A stretch of 60,289 bases of DNA, taken from NCBI GenBank assembly GCA_024413595.1, contig JAKSUC010000016.1, positions 1-60,289 of the forward strand, read 5' to 3'. Below the pieces are notes generated by a model, which was given only the letters and a program-made list of their open reading frames with translations, searched no databases and was not told the DNA's origin. Each line of letters begins with the position of its first letter. The stretch's first letter is position 1. Positions 46,871 to 56,473 of the stretch are shown in pieces. The position numbers and the translations under genes were made by a program. This DNA is from Bacteroidales bacterium. Its GTDB lineage: Bacteria; Bacteroidota; Bacteroidia; Bacteroidales; UBA3824.

Positions 46871-48187
46871 TTATATAAACAAATTTTCAAACTCATTAAT
46901 ACATTTCTCAATATTTTTAATAATTGCATCTGGTTTTAGTGGTTGTCGCCTAGAACGCATACCAGAATGATTATAGTCATTTCTTACTTCTGAAAGGTTA
47001 TTGAAATTGGCTGCAACTTCATCAGATAATAGTTCATCAGTTAAAATATCAGCAAGTGTTGGCTTATCAACATCTGAGACTCTTGACCAATTGTCACCTT
47101 CTTCATTTTCTTGGTGATAGAATTTCAAAATCAATGCTTGGTTTACAATCTCACGACGAGTATCGTCATCAATAGCAATTTTATGTCGATTACAGAAAAA
47201 TGATACAACAACTTCTTGGAGAATAGTTGCAGCTTGTTGATAGAGTTTGTTGTTGAAACACCATTTTGCAGACGCAAAGCCGTTCTTAATATTCTCATTT
47301 GTATCAAAATCAGCAAAGGAATCTTTTATCTTGCTGATAACAGGTTCCAAAGGTTTTATCAAACAACCATCTATGATTTTTTCTGTCGTTTTCTTAAGTT
47401 TTCCAAAAGACTCTGATTTTATCAAACTTAAACCTCTACAAGTTTGACGCTCTTTAACCACATTATTAAGAGAAGAAATGAAAACTCGCAAATTATTAGC
47501 ATCTTCATTAGTACCCTTAGCCTCTATAAGAATAGGTTTCAATTCAGAGTTACTCAATTCTACCAACCTGTCAACATTCCCAGTCTCTAGATACTGTCCT
47601 GCTGCAAATGTCCAGTCTTGTAACTGTGAGAGAGGAAGAAGATCGATAATTGGTGCTATATTAGTTTCTTTGTTTCGTGCCTCATAATTCCCGTATGTTA
47701 TTGACTTTAAAGTAATGCCCTTCAAAAATTTGGCATAATTACAAAGAATCAATATCAACATAGGCAAAAACCTAAAAGCATGAGTCACATCAAAATACAA
47801 TTCATCTCCATCCTTCAACTCTTTGAAAGTTTTTGAAAACACTTCCCAAATCTGTTCTTCATTATTACCATCTGGTATCGTCAATGGTTTGATTTTAAGA
47901 GGTAATTTCATTTTCTCAATAATACCTTCTAATCCTGGGTATATTACATCTTGATTGATACGAGTATCTCGTCGCTGAGTGATAGTTTTATCCCAATTTG
48001 ACTTTTTCGCTGAATCAGTTAATAAAAACAACCCCATACTTCCTTCTGACCAATTTTTCACATTGAGATACTCTAATGTCGCAGACTGAATAAAATGAGT
48101 TTCTGTCGACTCGAAATTATCCCTTGCATATTTGCATTTTTCATAGAGACCAGTTCCAAGAACTGATATAAATACTTTTCTTGCCAT
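46871..48187 (-). CDS. csx2: Csx2/TIGR02221-type CARF-HEPN ribonuclease
   Basis: The 438-residue protein opens with KVFISVLGTGLYEKCKYA and contains DVTHAFRFLPML (Asp133-Thr135-His136), the DxTH-type motif of the TIGR02221/Csx2 CARF family. A helical C-terminal HEPN domain carries RNDYNH (Arg402, His407), the R-x4-H RNase motif. It is expected to be activated by cyclic oligoadenylate from the Cas10 in this operon and to degrade RNA collaterally. It is the first of two CARF-HEPN effectors here and lies two bases before the small ring-nuclease candidate. Confidence 0.88.
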   Translation of the reverse strand: MARKVFISVLGTGLYEKCKYARDNFESTETHFIQSATLEYLNVKNWSEGSMGLFLLTDSAKKSNWDKTITQRRDTRINQDVIYPGLEGIIEKMKLPLKIKPLTIPDGNNEEQIWEVFSKTFKELKDGDELYFDVTHAFRFLPMLILILCNYAKFLKGITLKSITYGNYEARNKETNIAPIIDLLPLSQLQDWTFAAGQYLETGNVDRLVELSNSELKPILIEAKGTNEDANNLRVFISSLNNVVKERQTCRGLSLIKSESFGKLKKTTEKIIDGCLIKPLEPVISKIKDSFADFDTNENIKNGFASAKWCFNNKLYQQAATILQEVVVSFFCNRHKIAIDDDTRREIVNQALILKFYHQENEEGDNWSRVSDVDKPTLADILTDELLSDEVAANFNNLSEVRNDYNHSGMRSRRQPLKPDAIIKNIEKCINEFENLFI

Positions 48188-48220
48188 AATTTATCTTTAA
48201 AATTAAGTTTAATCCTAATA

Positions 48221-48514
48221 TTATTTCACATACTTGCCCAGTCCACCACTCAACCACAACATTCCATCTTCATCCTTGGTGTATTCCACATACACATTAT
48301 GGAGCGAATTGTTTAGTTTGTCGATGAGTTGTGATGTAATGCGTTTTTGTCCGTAGAATTCACGTATCTCGTCCTCATCGATTAAGATCTCTGTATTGTC
48401 GTAGCATACCGCCGAGGTGGAAGTACGCCTTGTGGCGTGGCCGGTGAACTGGCTCTGCAAATCACCCTGCACGAACATCTCGTTGCGAGTTACGAATTTT
48501 ACTTTTGATTGCAT
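48221..48514 (-). CDS. Unknown 97-residue protein in the effector operon, GC-rich outlier
   Basis: I chose the ATG at 48514 (MQSKVKFVTRNEM) because the longer frame from 48559 adds an unrelated stretch. The protein has FVTRNEMFVQGDLQSQFTGH, a Thr-Arg-Arg-Thr-Ser-Thr-Ser run, EILIDEDEIREFYG and a closing YTKDEDGMLWLSGG. I do not recognise the family. The line 48421-48480 has 34 G or C of 60, far above the roughly 27-45 percent seen elsewhere in the locus, which points to a separate origin. It lies between the TIGR03986-like RAMP gene (64 bases) and csx2 (33 bases), so it is probably co-transcribed with the type III complex. It could be a small subunit or an accessory factor. Confidence 0.6.
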   Translation of the reverse strand: MQSKVKFVTRNEMFVQGDLQSQFTGHATRRTSTSAVCYDNTEILIDEDEIREFYGQKRITSQLIDKLNNSLHNVYVEYTKDEDGMLWLSGGLGKYVK

Positions 48515-48578
48515 AGGTTGAATGAGTAATTGTAACCACCTGTGAGTAAAAATACACACAGGTGATAGTTAATACTAC

Positions 48579-50957
48579 TTACATATTGTTATGTAAATCT
48601 TCTGCAATTTTTTCGCCTAGCCAAGAAATAATTGTCTTCCAAGGATTACCTTTCTTTACCCAAGCCTCTTGCCATTTTTTCTTATCCTTATCGGATAAAC
48701 TATCATAAACACGCTTTAATGCAGTCTTGACATAAGCAAACTGACTTTCAGGAACTGAAGTCAATTTATTCTTAGAAAGATACAGTTTAACAGCAGCTTC
48801 TATTCTCTTGAAATCAGAATTCTTATATTGACCATTAGGCAATTTATCATCAAGAACACCCAAATCGTTTTTCTTCTCTGGAATTATGATTTCGATACAA
48901 GAAAATTCAGAAACATACTCAGCTAAATCTAATTTATTAAGCAAAGAGATTTCATCATCTCGCATTTTGATTGCATCAGAGAAAAGCTGATTTGATACCA
49001 AATACTGAATTTTTTCCTTTACTTTGGGAATTTCTCTTACAGCCTTCTCTTGATCAGCCTTCTTTGCAATTTCAATTAAATAATCATTAAGTTGTTTCTG
49101 ACAATCTTTTAATTTTTGTTCAAACTCATCTACAGACACCTTACCCTTTAACTTAGAGATAGCATTTGTACAACAATCTACAGCCTTCTGCCAATCCTTT
49201 TGATTAACATAAGAATCAATTTTATCAGAAAAATATTTTCCCAATATCTCATCTTCATTGATATGAATGGCAATTCTTCTTTCTACTTCCTTAAGAACAG
49301 AATAGTCATCATTTGCCTTAGAATTTTCATAACCATCAAGATCCATCATTTCCATATCTTCACGAGAATGAGTATCAGACGCTATACTAATCAATGCATT
49401 CAGTGATTTATCATCAACCATCTTTGTAGGATTAGTGCTATTTGTCTGCAAAAATCCTGACATTTCTTTTTCGAATTCCTGCAAATACACATCCTCTGAA
49501 TACTTCAAATTATCAGATAAGGATATAATCTTGACACCAACCTTTCCATATCCAAAAGACTTACCCAAACCTATACCTACAAACGTATTAGGAGTTTTGT
49601 TTAAAGTTAATGCCGAAATCAATGCACCTATTTCAACCTTTTTTAAGTTGTGAAACCTTACAGAAACAATAAAAGTTTGTCTCGCAGGAATTGGACGCAT
49701 CGAAGAGAGAGTCTTTTCGTTGTCATTCTTAGGCAACGGAAGAACTTCTGCTTGAGACTCAAGTATCCTATAACGTTTCCTTCCAGCAATTTTAACATCA
49801 CTGGTGGAATAATTTTTATACTTTCCAATAGTATCTTGCTTCAAATATAATGGATAATAAGACGCACGAGGACGACCGAATACTCCAGAAACAGATTCGC
49901 AATCATTATCTGTGATAATAATATCATCCTTTAAAAACGCATTACCAAATGTCACTCGTCCCTTTAGCATTTTATCCTTGTCTGAAATCGAGCCAAACAT
50001 AGTTTCAGCCAAATCCAAGTCTATCTTTTTGAAATCCTGACATTGATTAGTAACCAAAGTTTCAATATCAGCCTCATAAGGATACTTAAACATCCTAGCC
50101 AAACCTATGCTCTTTATATCTCCATTGGGCTTCTTCGTAAAAAACACAGGAATTTTCTTTCCTTTCTTGAGTCTATCCTTCAAGAATCCACCCTTGCCGT
50201 CCTGACCATTGTAATATGGAGTATATTTATGTACTGACTCAAAAGATTTAAAAACTTTTTCGTCAACTAACTTTCCCTTAGCCTCAGAATTAAACAACGA
50301 GAACAAATACTCATTCCTTTTACCATTCATATATCCAGTACAAACAACACAATACTCCTCGTCTTCAATAGAAATAGTTGGATACAGAGTGTTAGCTGAA
50401 AGACTCTCCTGCTTTACCTGTGCAGTTTGATGATCAGCACCTTCATTGAAAGAAGGGAATTCTCTCCTTAATTCTTTATGCGAAATTGTCTTTATTCCAG
50501 AAGGACATTCCTGAATGAAATATCTGCCATCAGAATCCTGGTACATCCAACCACATTTGGCAGTTTTCATAGCCTGTATAAATGTACCATACTCACCTTT
50601 CTCTTTGTCAAAAGTACGATAACCAAAGGAATCAGGATTATAGCTAGTCATTTTGGAAAAAGACAAAACCTCTAAAACACTCCTAAAACATCCTTTCAAA
50701 GTGGTAGAAGGAATAAAATAATGTCGATTCCCATTTTTATCCAATATATGAGAGGAAAAACTTTTTGCCTCAGTCTCTTCCCCTTTAGCATAACCATTCC
50801 TTACAAATAAAGGAGTTTCGTTATGTAATTCAAATGTTATCGTTCCGCTCTCGCCATCCGCAAACGGAATATCTTGAGATACATCTCCTGCCCAGTCGGG
50901 GAAGTAAACCTTGTCCGACAATGGCACAAAATTGTATGGTGCTTTTATTATACTCAT
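48579..50957 (-). CDS. TIGR03986-like type III RAMP protein
   Basis: The 792-residue protein begins APYNFVPLSDKVYFPDW. The first RAMP domain contains TPLFVRNGY and FIPSTTLKGCFRSVLEVLSF, the family's version of the IPGSSLKG-type motif. GIGLGKSFGYGKVGVKI near residue 485 is a glycine-rich RAMP loop. The C-terminal 300 residues are helical and charged, containing TPR-like segments (YVNQKDWQKAVDCCTNAISK). This fits the TIGR03986 family of large RAMP proteins in type III, especially III-D-like, loci. It probably forms part of the backbone of the interference complex. GGAGGG lies ten bases before the ATG. It lies two bases after the TIGR04423-like gene. Confidence 0.82.
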   Translation of the reverse strand: MSIIKAPYNFVPLSDKVYFPDWAGDVSQDIPFADGESGTITFELHNETPLFVRNGYAKGEETEAKSFSSHILDKNGNRHYFIPSTTLKGCFRSVLEVLSFSKMTSYNPDSFGYRTFDKEKGEYGTFIQAMKTAKCGWMYQDSDGRYFIQECPSGIKTISHKELRREFPSFNEGADHQTAQVKQESLSANTLYPTISIEDEEYCVVCTGYMNGKRNEYLFSLFNSEAKGKLVDEKVFKSFESVHKYTPYYNGQDGKGGFLKDRLKKGKKIPVFFTKKPNGDIKSIGLARMFKYPYEADIETLVTNQCQDFKKIDLDLAETMFGSISDKDKMLKGRVTFGNAFLKDDIIITDNDCESVSGVFGRPRASYYPLYLKQDTIGKYKNYSTSDVKIAGRKRYRILESQAEVLPLPKNDNEKTLSSMRPIPARQTFIVSVRFHNLKKVEIGALISALTLNKTPNTFVGIGLGKSFGYGKVGVKIISLSDNLKYSEDVYLQEFEKEMSGFLQTNSTNPTKMVDDKSLNALISIASDTHSREDMEMMDLDGYENSKANDDYSVLKEVERRIAIHINEDEILGKYFSDKIDSYVNQKDWQKAVDCCTNAISKLKGKVSVDEFEQKLKDCQKQLNDYLIEIAKKADQEKAVREIPKVKEKIQYLVSNQLFSDAIKMRDDEISLLNKLDLAEYVSEFSCIEIIIPEKKNDLGVLDDKLPNGQYKNSDFKRIEAAVKLYLSKNKLTSVPESQFAYVKTALKRVYDSLSDKDKKKWQEAWVKKGNPWKTIISWLGEKIAEDLHNNM

Positions 50958-50959
50958 AA

Positions 50960-51382
50960 TTATCTACCCTCCTTGTTTTTAGGTGCGTTTTCAAATCCTA
51001 CAAATACCAGTCTTGTTGGTTGCAAAACTTTCATACCAGGACAATTGTCATCTTTCACTTCGTCCCAATACTGAAGGAAATGGAGCTGTCGGTTGCCCAT
51101 CTTATTAGATAGGTAATACTTATCAATTCCTTCAATATTGAAATCATTATCATCTACATCAAAGGCATTAACCAAGTAATTACCACCTAAGTACTTTATA
51201 CTATAAGATTTTCTATGCTCTCGGTCATACAACTGACCTTCTACGATGAATGAGCCATTAGTCTTGATGAACTCACCCAACACTTTATCCTCATAAACAT
51301 CTGGGGTCTCCTTGTCGCTATACCAAAGATAACCCTCATATTTTTGAGTTTTGTCTATATCTGTAATTTGCATAACTTTCAT
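50960..51382 (-). CDS. Small type III-associated protein (TIGR04423-like)
   Basis: The 140-residue protein is strand-rich: KYEGYLWYSDKETPDVYEDK near the start, SFIVEGQLYDREHRKSYSIK and LVFVGFENAPKNK at the end. The GYLWYSDK segment and the position between a fused Cas7 gene and the TIGR03986-like gene match the TIGR04423 family of type III-associated proteins, which I recall from Bacteroidota loci. Its role in the complex is unknown. It starts five bases after the Cas7-Cas7 gene and is probably translated with it. Confidence 0.6.
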   Translation of the reverse strand: MKVMQITDIDKTQKYEGYLWYSDKETPDVYEDKVLGEFIKTNGSFIVEGQLYDREHRKSYSIKYLGGNYLVNAFDVDDNDFNIEGIDKYYLSNKMGNRQLHFLQYWDEVKDDNCPGMKVLQPTRLVFVGFENAPKNKEGR

Positions 51383-51387
51383 TTATT

Positions 51388-52800
51388 TTATTGTTTTGAC
51401 CAATCTCCTCCGAAGATACCATTTCCTCGATTTACACCACCTCCAAGAGGCAATAAGCCATTTTTGATATCATCCAAAGTGTCCTCGAATGCTTTTATGA
51501 TATTCCCGTCTTTATCCTCAAAGGCAGATGTATTGACGTATATTTCAGTAACAAACTTCTTACCCTTGGCATAAATAGTTTTCTCTGAGAACAAGGCTCC
51601 ATCTATTGCACCTCCTGTAAAACGGTCTATTGCTACGTGATTGAGAATTTTCTCTGATGTTCCGGATTTATCCTCAATAATATCGGAGAAAATCACATTT
51701 CCACGTTTCTGATTTTTACAATCCTTCTCTGAACCTTCTGGCCCAAACAAAGCAAGTACAGCATCGTTTTTATCACATTCCTTGCGGTCTCCGGTAATCT
51801 TGTTCCAGTGGAATGCTACTCTATGGCGTATAGCACCCTTAAGTGAAGTGGCTGGAATAAGAATCTTATTATCTTGAACCTCAGGACTCTTGTCGTCCTT
51901 CCAAACAACCTTGAAGCCCTTTACTGGTGTCATATCAACCTCATTATCAGCAAAGCCGGATCCAAACATCATAAAATCCTCAGGCTCAAGAACCAAAATA
52001 TATTTCTGCCAAGTAGTCAAGATATCTGATTTCGAATACTCAAAAGGATACTTGTTGTATCCATCCCAATCTTCAGAAAGATTGGATGATTTACTGATGT
52101 ATTCCTTGAGACAACCTTTGAATTTCTCTTCCTTGCTTTCGAAATCCAAGAAGGCTGTTTCCAGAAGGTTTTTCTTAACCTCAATTGCACCGAAACCTTT
52201 GCGTGTGCCACCTCCTATTCTGAAAAAACCCGACTGGAGAACATCAAGGACTTGCTTGAAGTTCTTGGCGGAAATCTCTTTTTCTGAAGCCAGCAATTCA
52301 ATCTCGAAACAGAAACGGGTTCCTGCATAAACTATCTGCTCATCAAACTTGCCGTGATTATCCGTTACTCCTCTGTGATTGATTTTCACGTGCTGACGTA
52401 CTGGCAAATCTACATATCTTTGCAAATAGTCCGTATTCAAATCGCTACGTTTTTTCAGTCCATCAATTGCCTTGCCATCGGTTCCCACCATTTTTGCATC
52501 AGAGAAAATAATCTCAGATCCTTGACTGCTCTTATCTTTGAAAGGCAACTGATATCCGAAGTATTTTGTCTCTCGCTTGTCTTCGCTAATTTTGTCAGAC
52601 AACTGATTATTTGCCTCATCAATATAATGACGCAATACACCAGCAATAGAAGTACCTGGAATATAAGGCAATCCATTGCAATCTTTCAAAATTATGGAAT
52701 CGGTCATAATATCCTTTGTGCCACTGCCTATACTGAGCGGTGTTACGGCCCCGATTACAACCTTGGCCAGATACCTGTATTTATATTTTGAATCTTCCAT
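51388..52800 (-). CDS. Fused double Cas7 (Csm3-like) RAMP protein
   Basis: The 470-residue protein holds two Csm3-like Cas7 domains in tandem. The first has TPLSIGSGTKDIMTDSIILK, LPYIPGTSIAGVLRH and GGGTRKGFGAIEV. The second has FMMFGSGFADNEVDMTPVKG, LIPATSLKGAIRHR and the closing PLGGGVNRGNGIFGGDW. Each domain carries an aspartate between the GSG and PxxS/T motifs (MTD, EVD), the place of the catalytic Asp that cuts target RNA every six nucleotides in Csm3. One chain would supply two backbone subunits, as in III-D systems with multi-domain Cas7 proteins. The ATG overlaps the stop of the preceding gene (TAATG), with GGAGGA upstream. Confidence 0.85.
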   Translation of the reverse strand: MEDSKYKYRYLAKVVIGAVTPLSIGSGTKDIMTDSIILKDCNGLPYIPGTSIAGVLRHYIDEANNQLSDKISEDKRETKYFGYQLPFKDKSSQGSEIIFSDAKMVGTDGKAIDGLKKRSDLNTDYLQRYVDLPVRQHVKINHRGVTDNHGKFDEQIVYAGTRFCFEIELLASEKEISAKNFKQVLDVLQSGFFRIGGGTRKGFGAIEVKKNLLETAFLDFESKEEKFKGCLKEYISKSSNLSEDWDGYNKYPFEYSKSDILTTWQKYILVLEPEDFMMFGSGFADNEVDMTPVKGFKVVWKDDKSPEVQDNKILIPATSLKGAIRHRVAFHWNKITGDRKECDKNDAVLALFGPEGSEKDCKNQKRGNVIFSDIIEDKSGTSEKILNHVAIDRFTGGAIDGALFSEKTIYAKGKKFVTEIYVNTSAFEDKDGNIIKAFEDTLDDIKNGLLPLGGGVNRGNGIFGGDWSKQ

Positions 52801-54914
52801 TACTTGTCCTCCTTTTTACATTGTTTGCCCATTTCAGTTGCAAGATGAATTACAGACTGACGAATGTTTACTGCATTGTCATTCATAAATTCTTCCAAAA
52901 CATCATAACGTGTTGGCTTGGCGCCGTCAGTCCAGTCAGAAGATTTTACTCCGTGACCTATGAATGCAAGAATATTCTTCTTGATATCAGAAGCCTTATT
53001 GGTAGCGGTTGCAATACCTCTGATAGCACCCCACTGAGAGGCAAACTTTTCTTTGCCTTCAAACTTTTTACCGTCACTATTGATGAAATTCTCAACAGCC
53101 TTATAAACATCATCTAACTTAGAAGTTTTTCTGTTGTTCAAATATTCCAAAAGTGCTGTTCCTTCAAGCATCGCTTTAGTCTGCTCAGCCTTTTCCTCAT
53201 CCTCTTTTTGTGGAGTATATTTTGCAAAATACTTATCCTCTACAGCCAGGAACTCAGGATTGCAGATTACTTTTCCAAAACCTTCGTTCTGATAATAGCC
53301 CACAAAACTGGTCTGATATGGAACCTTGCAGTTGCACTTTGTTACATTCACAACAAACACACTTCCCTTCTCAATACCTGTTCTATCAGCCTCACGGGTC
53401 TGGCGCTTGAAATTCCAAGGTGCGTAATCGAATGTTCGTATCTGAGTCTTGGTCCAATCAATTTTCGCACCATCAGGAAGGTTGAGATCTTTTTCTGAAG
53501 GCTGATACTTTTGAAGACCGGTATTCTCATCAATGAATATCAATCGACTATCGGCATATATTGAGACATACTTCTCTCCATCGATCTCAAAGGCCTGATC
53601 TAAAGTAGGAATATCGGCATAATTGGCTTTCTCTATCTTCACACAACCATACTGAGCCGTCTTTGAGCGTCCTATATGATGAATTCCTTGAATATAGCCG
53701 TCAATCTTATTGATTAAATCAGCATCAACTCCATTGAAATTTATCTCAAACAAAAACTCAGCACCTTTGCATATAGACTGATAACCATACATTTTTTCAT
53801 CAGCCGAACGCCTTTTGTTTTTGTCGTTGGCGGATTTTATGGCAAATGATTTACAAATATCTTTGGTCACGAACTTGCCATCAACCAAAGAATAAAAACC
53901 ATTTCGGCACTGCTTCAACTGAAAATTCTTATCAGCCTCTACCAGTTTATTCTCCTCATCCTTCGATAAGAAATAACGGATATAACATTTGTAATCATCA
54001 TCCTTTATATCCTTACCCTTTTGATAAAACATCACATTAGGTATCTTAACAGATCTACAACCATTAATAGCGAGGTGAGCATCTGAAAAACGTACCTTGT
54101 TGGAATGGAAAACATCCAACGCCTTTTCCTTGAAAGAGTCGTAATTGCCACCCTTAGCAACAATTCCCAAGAATACATTACCAGAAATATAGTCCAGACT
54201 CTGTTGATGTCCCTCGGTACGAGCAGACTGTGAAATCACAACATCAGTCTCCAAAGTACACTTATACTGCAATTTGGCAACCTTCTCTGTTTCTTGAGTC
54301 AAAGAAGATTTCTCCTCAATCTCCTCTCTAAAATCAGAGAACTTACAACGCCCCAAACCTCTGTTTCTGCTTTGTCCAAGACGTTTGATGTATGACATAC
54401 AGTTCTCTAAAATAGATTTCGCTTCAGCTGGAACATTATCGATATATCCTTCCAACTTGCAAGGAACCACAACCTCAATTTTTCTGAGACTACTTTTCTT
54501 GGCAACACCATTGTCATCAATAGCTGTTGACGAGAGACTTTTATAAAGAGAATTTGCTACGCCATTCGATATGATAGCCTTTTTCTCATCAGGAATGATT
54601 TCCGCATTAGAGAAAAACAAAGCACCTTCCTTGATAAATTTCTCATTATCAATATCATTATCATTTGCATCAAGGTTGTCAATATTGTTTTTATACTTGG
54701 AATTGCCAAACAACCCCACAATATCAGCCTTCACCTTACCAAACTGAATGATATCCTCCGCAGCCTCCCTTACAAGTCCCTTAAGGGTCTTGCCAGGAAC
54801 AAAAGGGAGATTATCCTTATCCTTAACAACCAAGGCATCGACATCAGCACCCGAAGCCAAGCCCGAGCCGCAATGCCATTCGTTGAAAAATTCTATAGTA
54901 TATCTTAATCTCAT
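52800..54914 (-). CDS. csx10: Csx10-like multi-domain RAMP protein
   Basis: The 704-residue protein begins with a RAMP domain: FFNEWHCGSGLASGADVDAL, then LPFVPGKTLKGLVREAAEDI, and a glycine-rich loop RLGQSRNRGLGRCKF near residue 200. A second RAMP-like part follows (CTLETDVVISQSA, then GIHHIGRSKTAQYGCVKI). The opening W-H-x-GSG pattern and the size fit Csx10 of type III-D, which takes the Cas5-like place at the crRNA 5' handle. I cannot exclude another fused Cas5/Cas7 assignment. It starts nine bases after Cas10 and overlaps the Cas7-Cas7 gene. Confidence 0.6.
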   Translation of the reverse strand: MRLRYTIEFFNEWHCGSGLASGADVDALVVKDKDNLPFVPGKTLKGLVREAAEDIIQFGKVKADIVGLFGNSKYKNNIDNLDANDNDIDNEKFIKEGALFFSNAEIIPDEKKAIISNGVANSLYKSLSSTAIDDNGVAKKSSLRKIEVVVPCKLEGYIDNVPAEAKSILENCMSYIKRLGQSRNRGLGRCKFSDFREEIEEKSSLTQETEKVAKLQYKCTLETDVVISQSARTEGHQQSLDYISGNVFLGIVAKGGNYDSFKEKALDVFHSNKVRFSDAHLAINGCRSVKIPNVMFYQKGKDIKDDDYKCYIRYFLSKDEENKLVEADKNFQLKQCRNGFYSLVDGKFVTKDICKSFAIKSANDKNKRRSADEKMYGYQSICKGAEFLFEINFNGVDADLINKIDGYIQGIHHIGRSKTAQYGCVKIEKANYADIPTLDQAFEIDGEKYVSIYADSRLIFIDENTGLQKYQPSEKDLNLPDGAKIDWTKTQIRTFDYAPWNFKRQTREADRTGIEKGSVFVVNVTKCNCKVPYQTSFVGYYQNEGFGKVICNPEFLAVEDKYFAKYTPQKEDEEKAEQTKAMLEGTALLEYLNNRKTSKLDDVYKAVENFINSDGKKFEGKEKFASQWGAIRGIATATNKASDIKKNILAFIGHGVKSSDWTDGAKPTRYDVLEEFMNDNAVNIRQSVIHLATEMGKQCKKEDK

Positions 54915-54922
54915 AGTTATTT

Positions 54923-56449
54923 CTATTTTTTGGTTACTTGGTTTTCTACTGAAAGCAACGAAAGAATATCGTATGCTGGATAATAGTGAACTTCTTTACC
55001 ATCAGCGTTCTTCCGTCTCTCACCTTTGGTTATTTCTTTTACAACATCCTCAAGCTTATCATTTGATTGTTTTACGATAGCAATAATACGACGTAATTTA
55101 GAAAAATTTCGTCCATCACCTGCTTTCAACAAACCAATAAACTGACGAATCGCAGATTTTACCTTGTTGCCTTCCTCATCTGAGAGTTTGTCCTTTATTG
55201 TGGTCAACTTACAAACTGTCCAATATTCATTTTCTTTACCAGCCTCAACCTCCTTAGCGAAATAAGGACCAAAGACAAAAGATTCATTTTCTGGTATCGT
55301 TAATTCCCTGTTGATTATTGACTTGAAATCCTCAACAAAAGAATCCTGAACCTTATGGAACATCAAACAAGAATTCTTTCTGCTGACGCTCTTTGCATAG
55401 TCGCAAAGTTTCTCTGCAAGATGATATCCATAATGGAATGGAAACGATGACTTGATATAAGCAATACCAGCACAAGCTGTAAGTTTGTCTATGCCGCTAT
55501 TACGAAGTTTCTCGTTGTCCTTTTTGAGTTCTTTTATAAATGTTTCAGTATTATTCTCAAATTGTTTTAGGTATTCAGTAACATAATCCAATGCGAAATC
55601 GGCACGACAAATAACGGTAAAATCATCACCACCTACTACAATAGGACGAATTGGGATGATATCAATCTTACCATAATCTGTAAATCGACATTTGATTGAA
55701 TCAAAAGCCTTTTGGGCTGACCTTTCTGTTGCATCATTAAGTCCTTCAGAAAACTTACTCAATGTGGCGTCATCATCGCCAATTGTTCGGATTATATTTC
55801 CAAGTCCATTGCCGTCGGCGTGAATAACAGCAATCCAGTCATTAAATTTTGCAAATTTGTCTATTTTATCGGTAATTTTCCCTTTAAGTTCCTCTGAAGA
55901 CAATCCGAAACTAGAACGAACCAAACGATCCTTGGCATCATCAAAAGCTTCTCTCATTTTTGTTACAGCTTCGTCAAGCAATTCTCCTTTGCCATTTTTT
56001 TCTTTTCCATCACCCCATACCGGCCGTCCAGTTTTAGGAGATCGCTTTGTGCCTAAGAATCCCAAAGTTAAATTCTGAGAAGGTCTGTTACGCTGAACCT
56101 TTAACTTCTGCTCTAAATCATCAACTGCTTTTTTGAACCAGTCCTTGGCTGTATCGTCTTCTACTTCCACAACAGCCTGACTTACTGTAATCCCTGGAGC
56201 TTTAACCATAACTTTCTTAGGAAAATTCAGAACTGCCTTTTCGCAATCCTCCTTCCTTAGAAAGATATACTTTATGTTGCCGGCGGCCTTTACAATGGCA
56301 TTACCATTTGCAACTTCAAACTCCTTGAAATACTCCGTACAGATCTCCTCCACCAACTCACTCGCTCCTACTATATCTTTGAGCTCATTCGTCTGAAAAA
56401 TAAAATCCTGGATGCCCTGTACTGCGGCTCCATATAAAAACATACTCAT
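54923..56449 (-). CDS. cas10: Cas10 (HD-less, GGDD cyclase-type)
   Basis: The 508-residue protein is the large subunit of the type III complex. The N-terminus goes straight into a palm-like domain (LYGAAVQGIQDFIFQT), and no HD nuclease motif precedes it. AVIHADGNGLGNIIR (about 208-221) and VVGGDDFTVICRA, with GGDD at 273-276, form the active Palm polymerase site that makes cyclic oligoadenylates. A helical D4-like region ends the protein. It therefore probably signals to the two CARF-HEPN RNases but lacks the usual HD DNase. It is shorter than typical Cas10 proteins (700-1000 residues). It lies 24 bases after cas6. Confidence 0.92.
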   Translation of the reverse strand: MSMFLYGAAVQGIQDFIFQTNELKDIVGASELVEEICTEYFKEFEVANGNAIVKAAGNIKYIFLRKEDCEKAVLNFPKKVMVKAPGITVSQAVVEVEDDTAKDWFKKAVDDLEQKLKVQRNRPSQNLTLGFLGTKRSPKTGRPVWGDGKEKNGKGELLDEAVTKMREAFDDAKDRLVRSSFGLSSEELKGKITDKIDKFAKFNDWIAVIHADGNGLGNIIRTIGDDDATLSKFSEGLNDATERSAQKAFDSIKCRFTDYGKIDIIPIRPIVVGGDDFTVICRADFALDYVTEYLKQFENNTETFIKELKKDNEKLRNSGIDKLTACAGIAYIKSSFPFHYGYHLAEKLCDYAKSVSRKNSCLMFHKVQDSFVEDFKSIINRELTIPENESFVFGPYFAKEVEAGKENEYWTVCKLTTIKDKLSDEEGNKVKSAIRQFIGLLKAGDGRNFSKLRRIIAIVKQSNDKLEDVVKEITKGERRKNADGKEVHYYPAYDILSLLSVENQVTKK

Positions 56450-56473
56450 ATAATAAATTTTAGTAATTAATAA

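Noticed and set aside
49200..54040. Plus-strand open frames across the RAMP and Cas10 genes
   Set aside because: They are shadows of well-supported minus-strand genes with clear family motifs.
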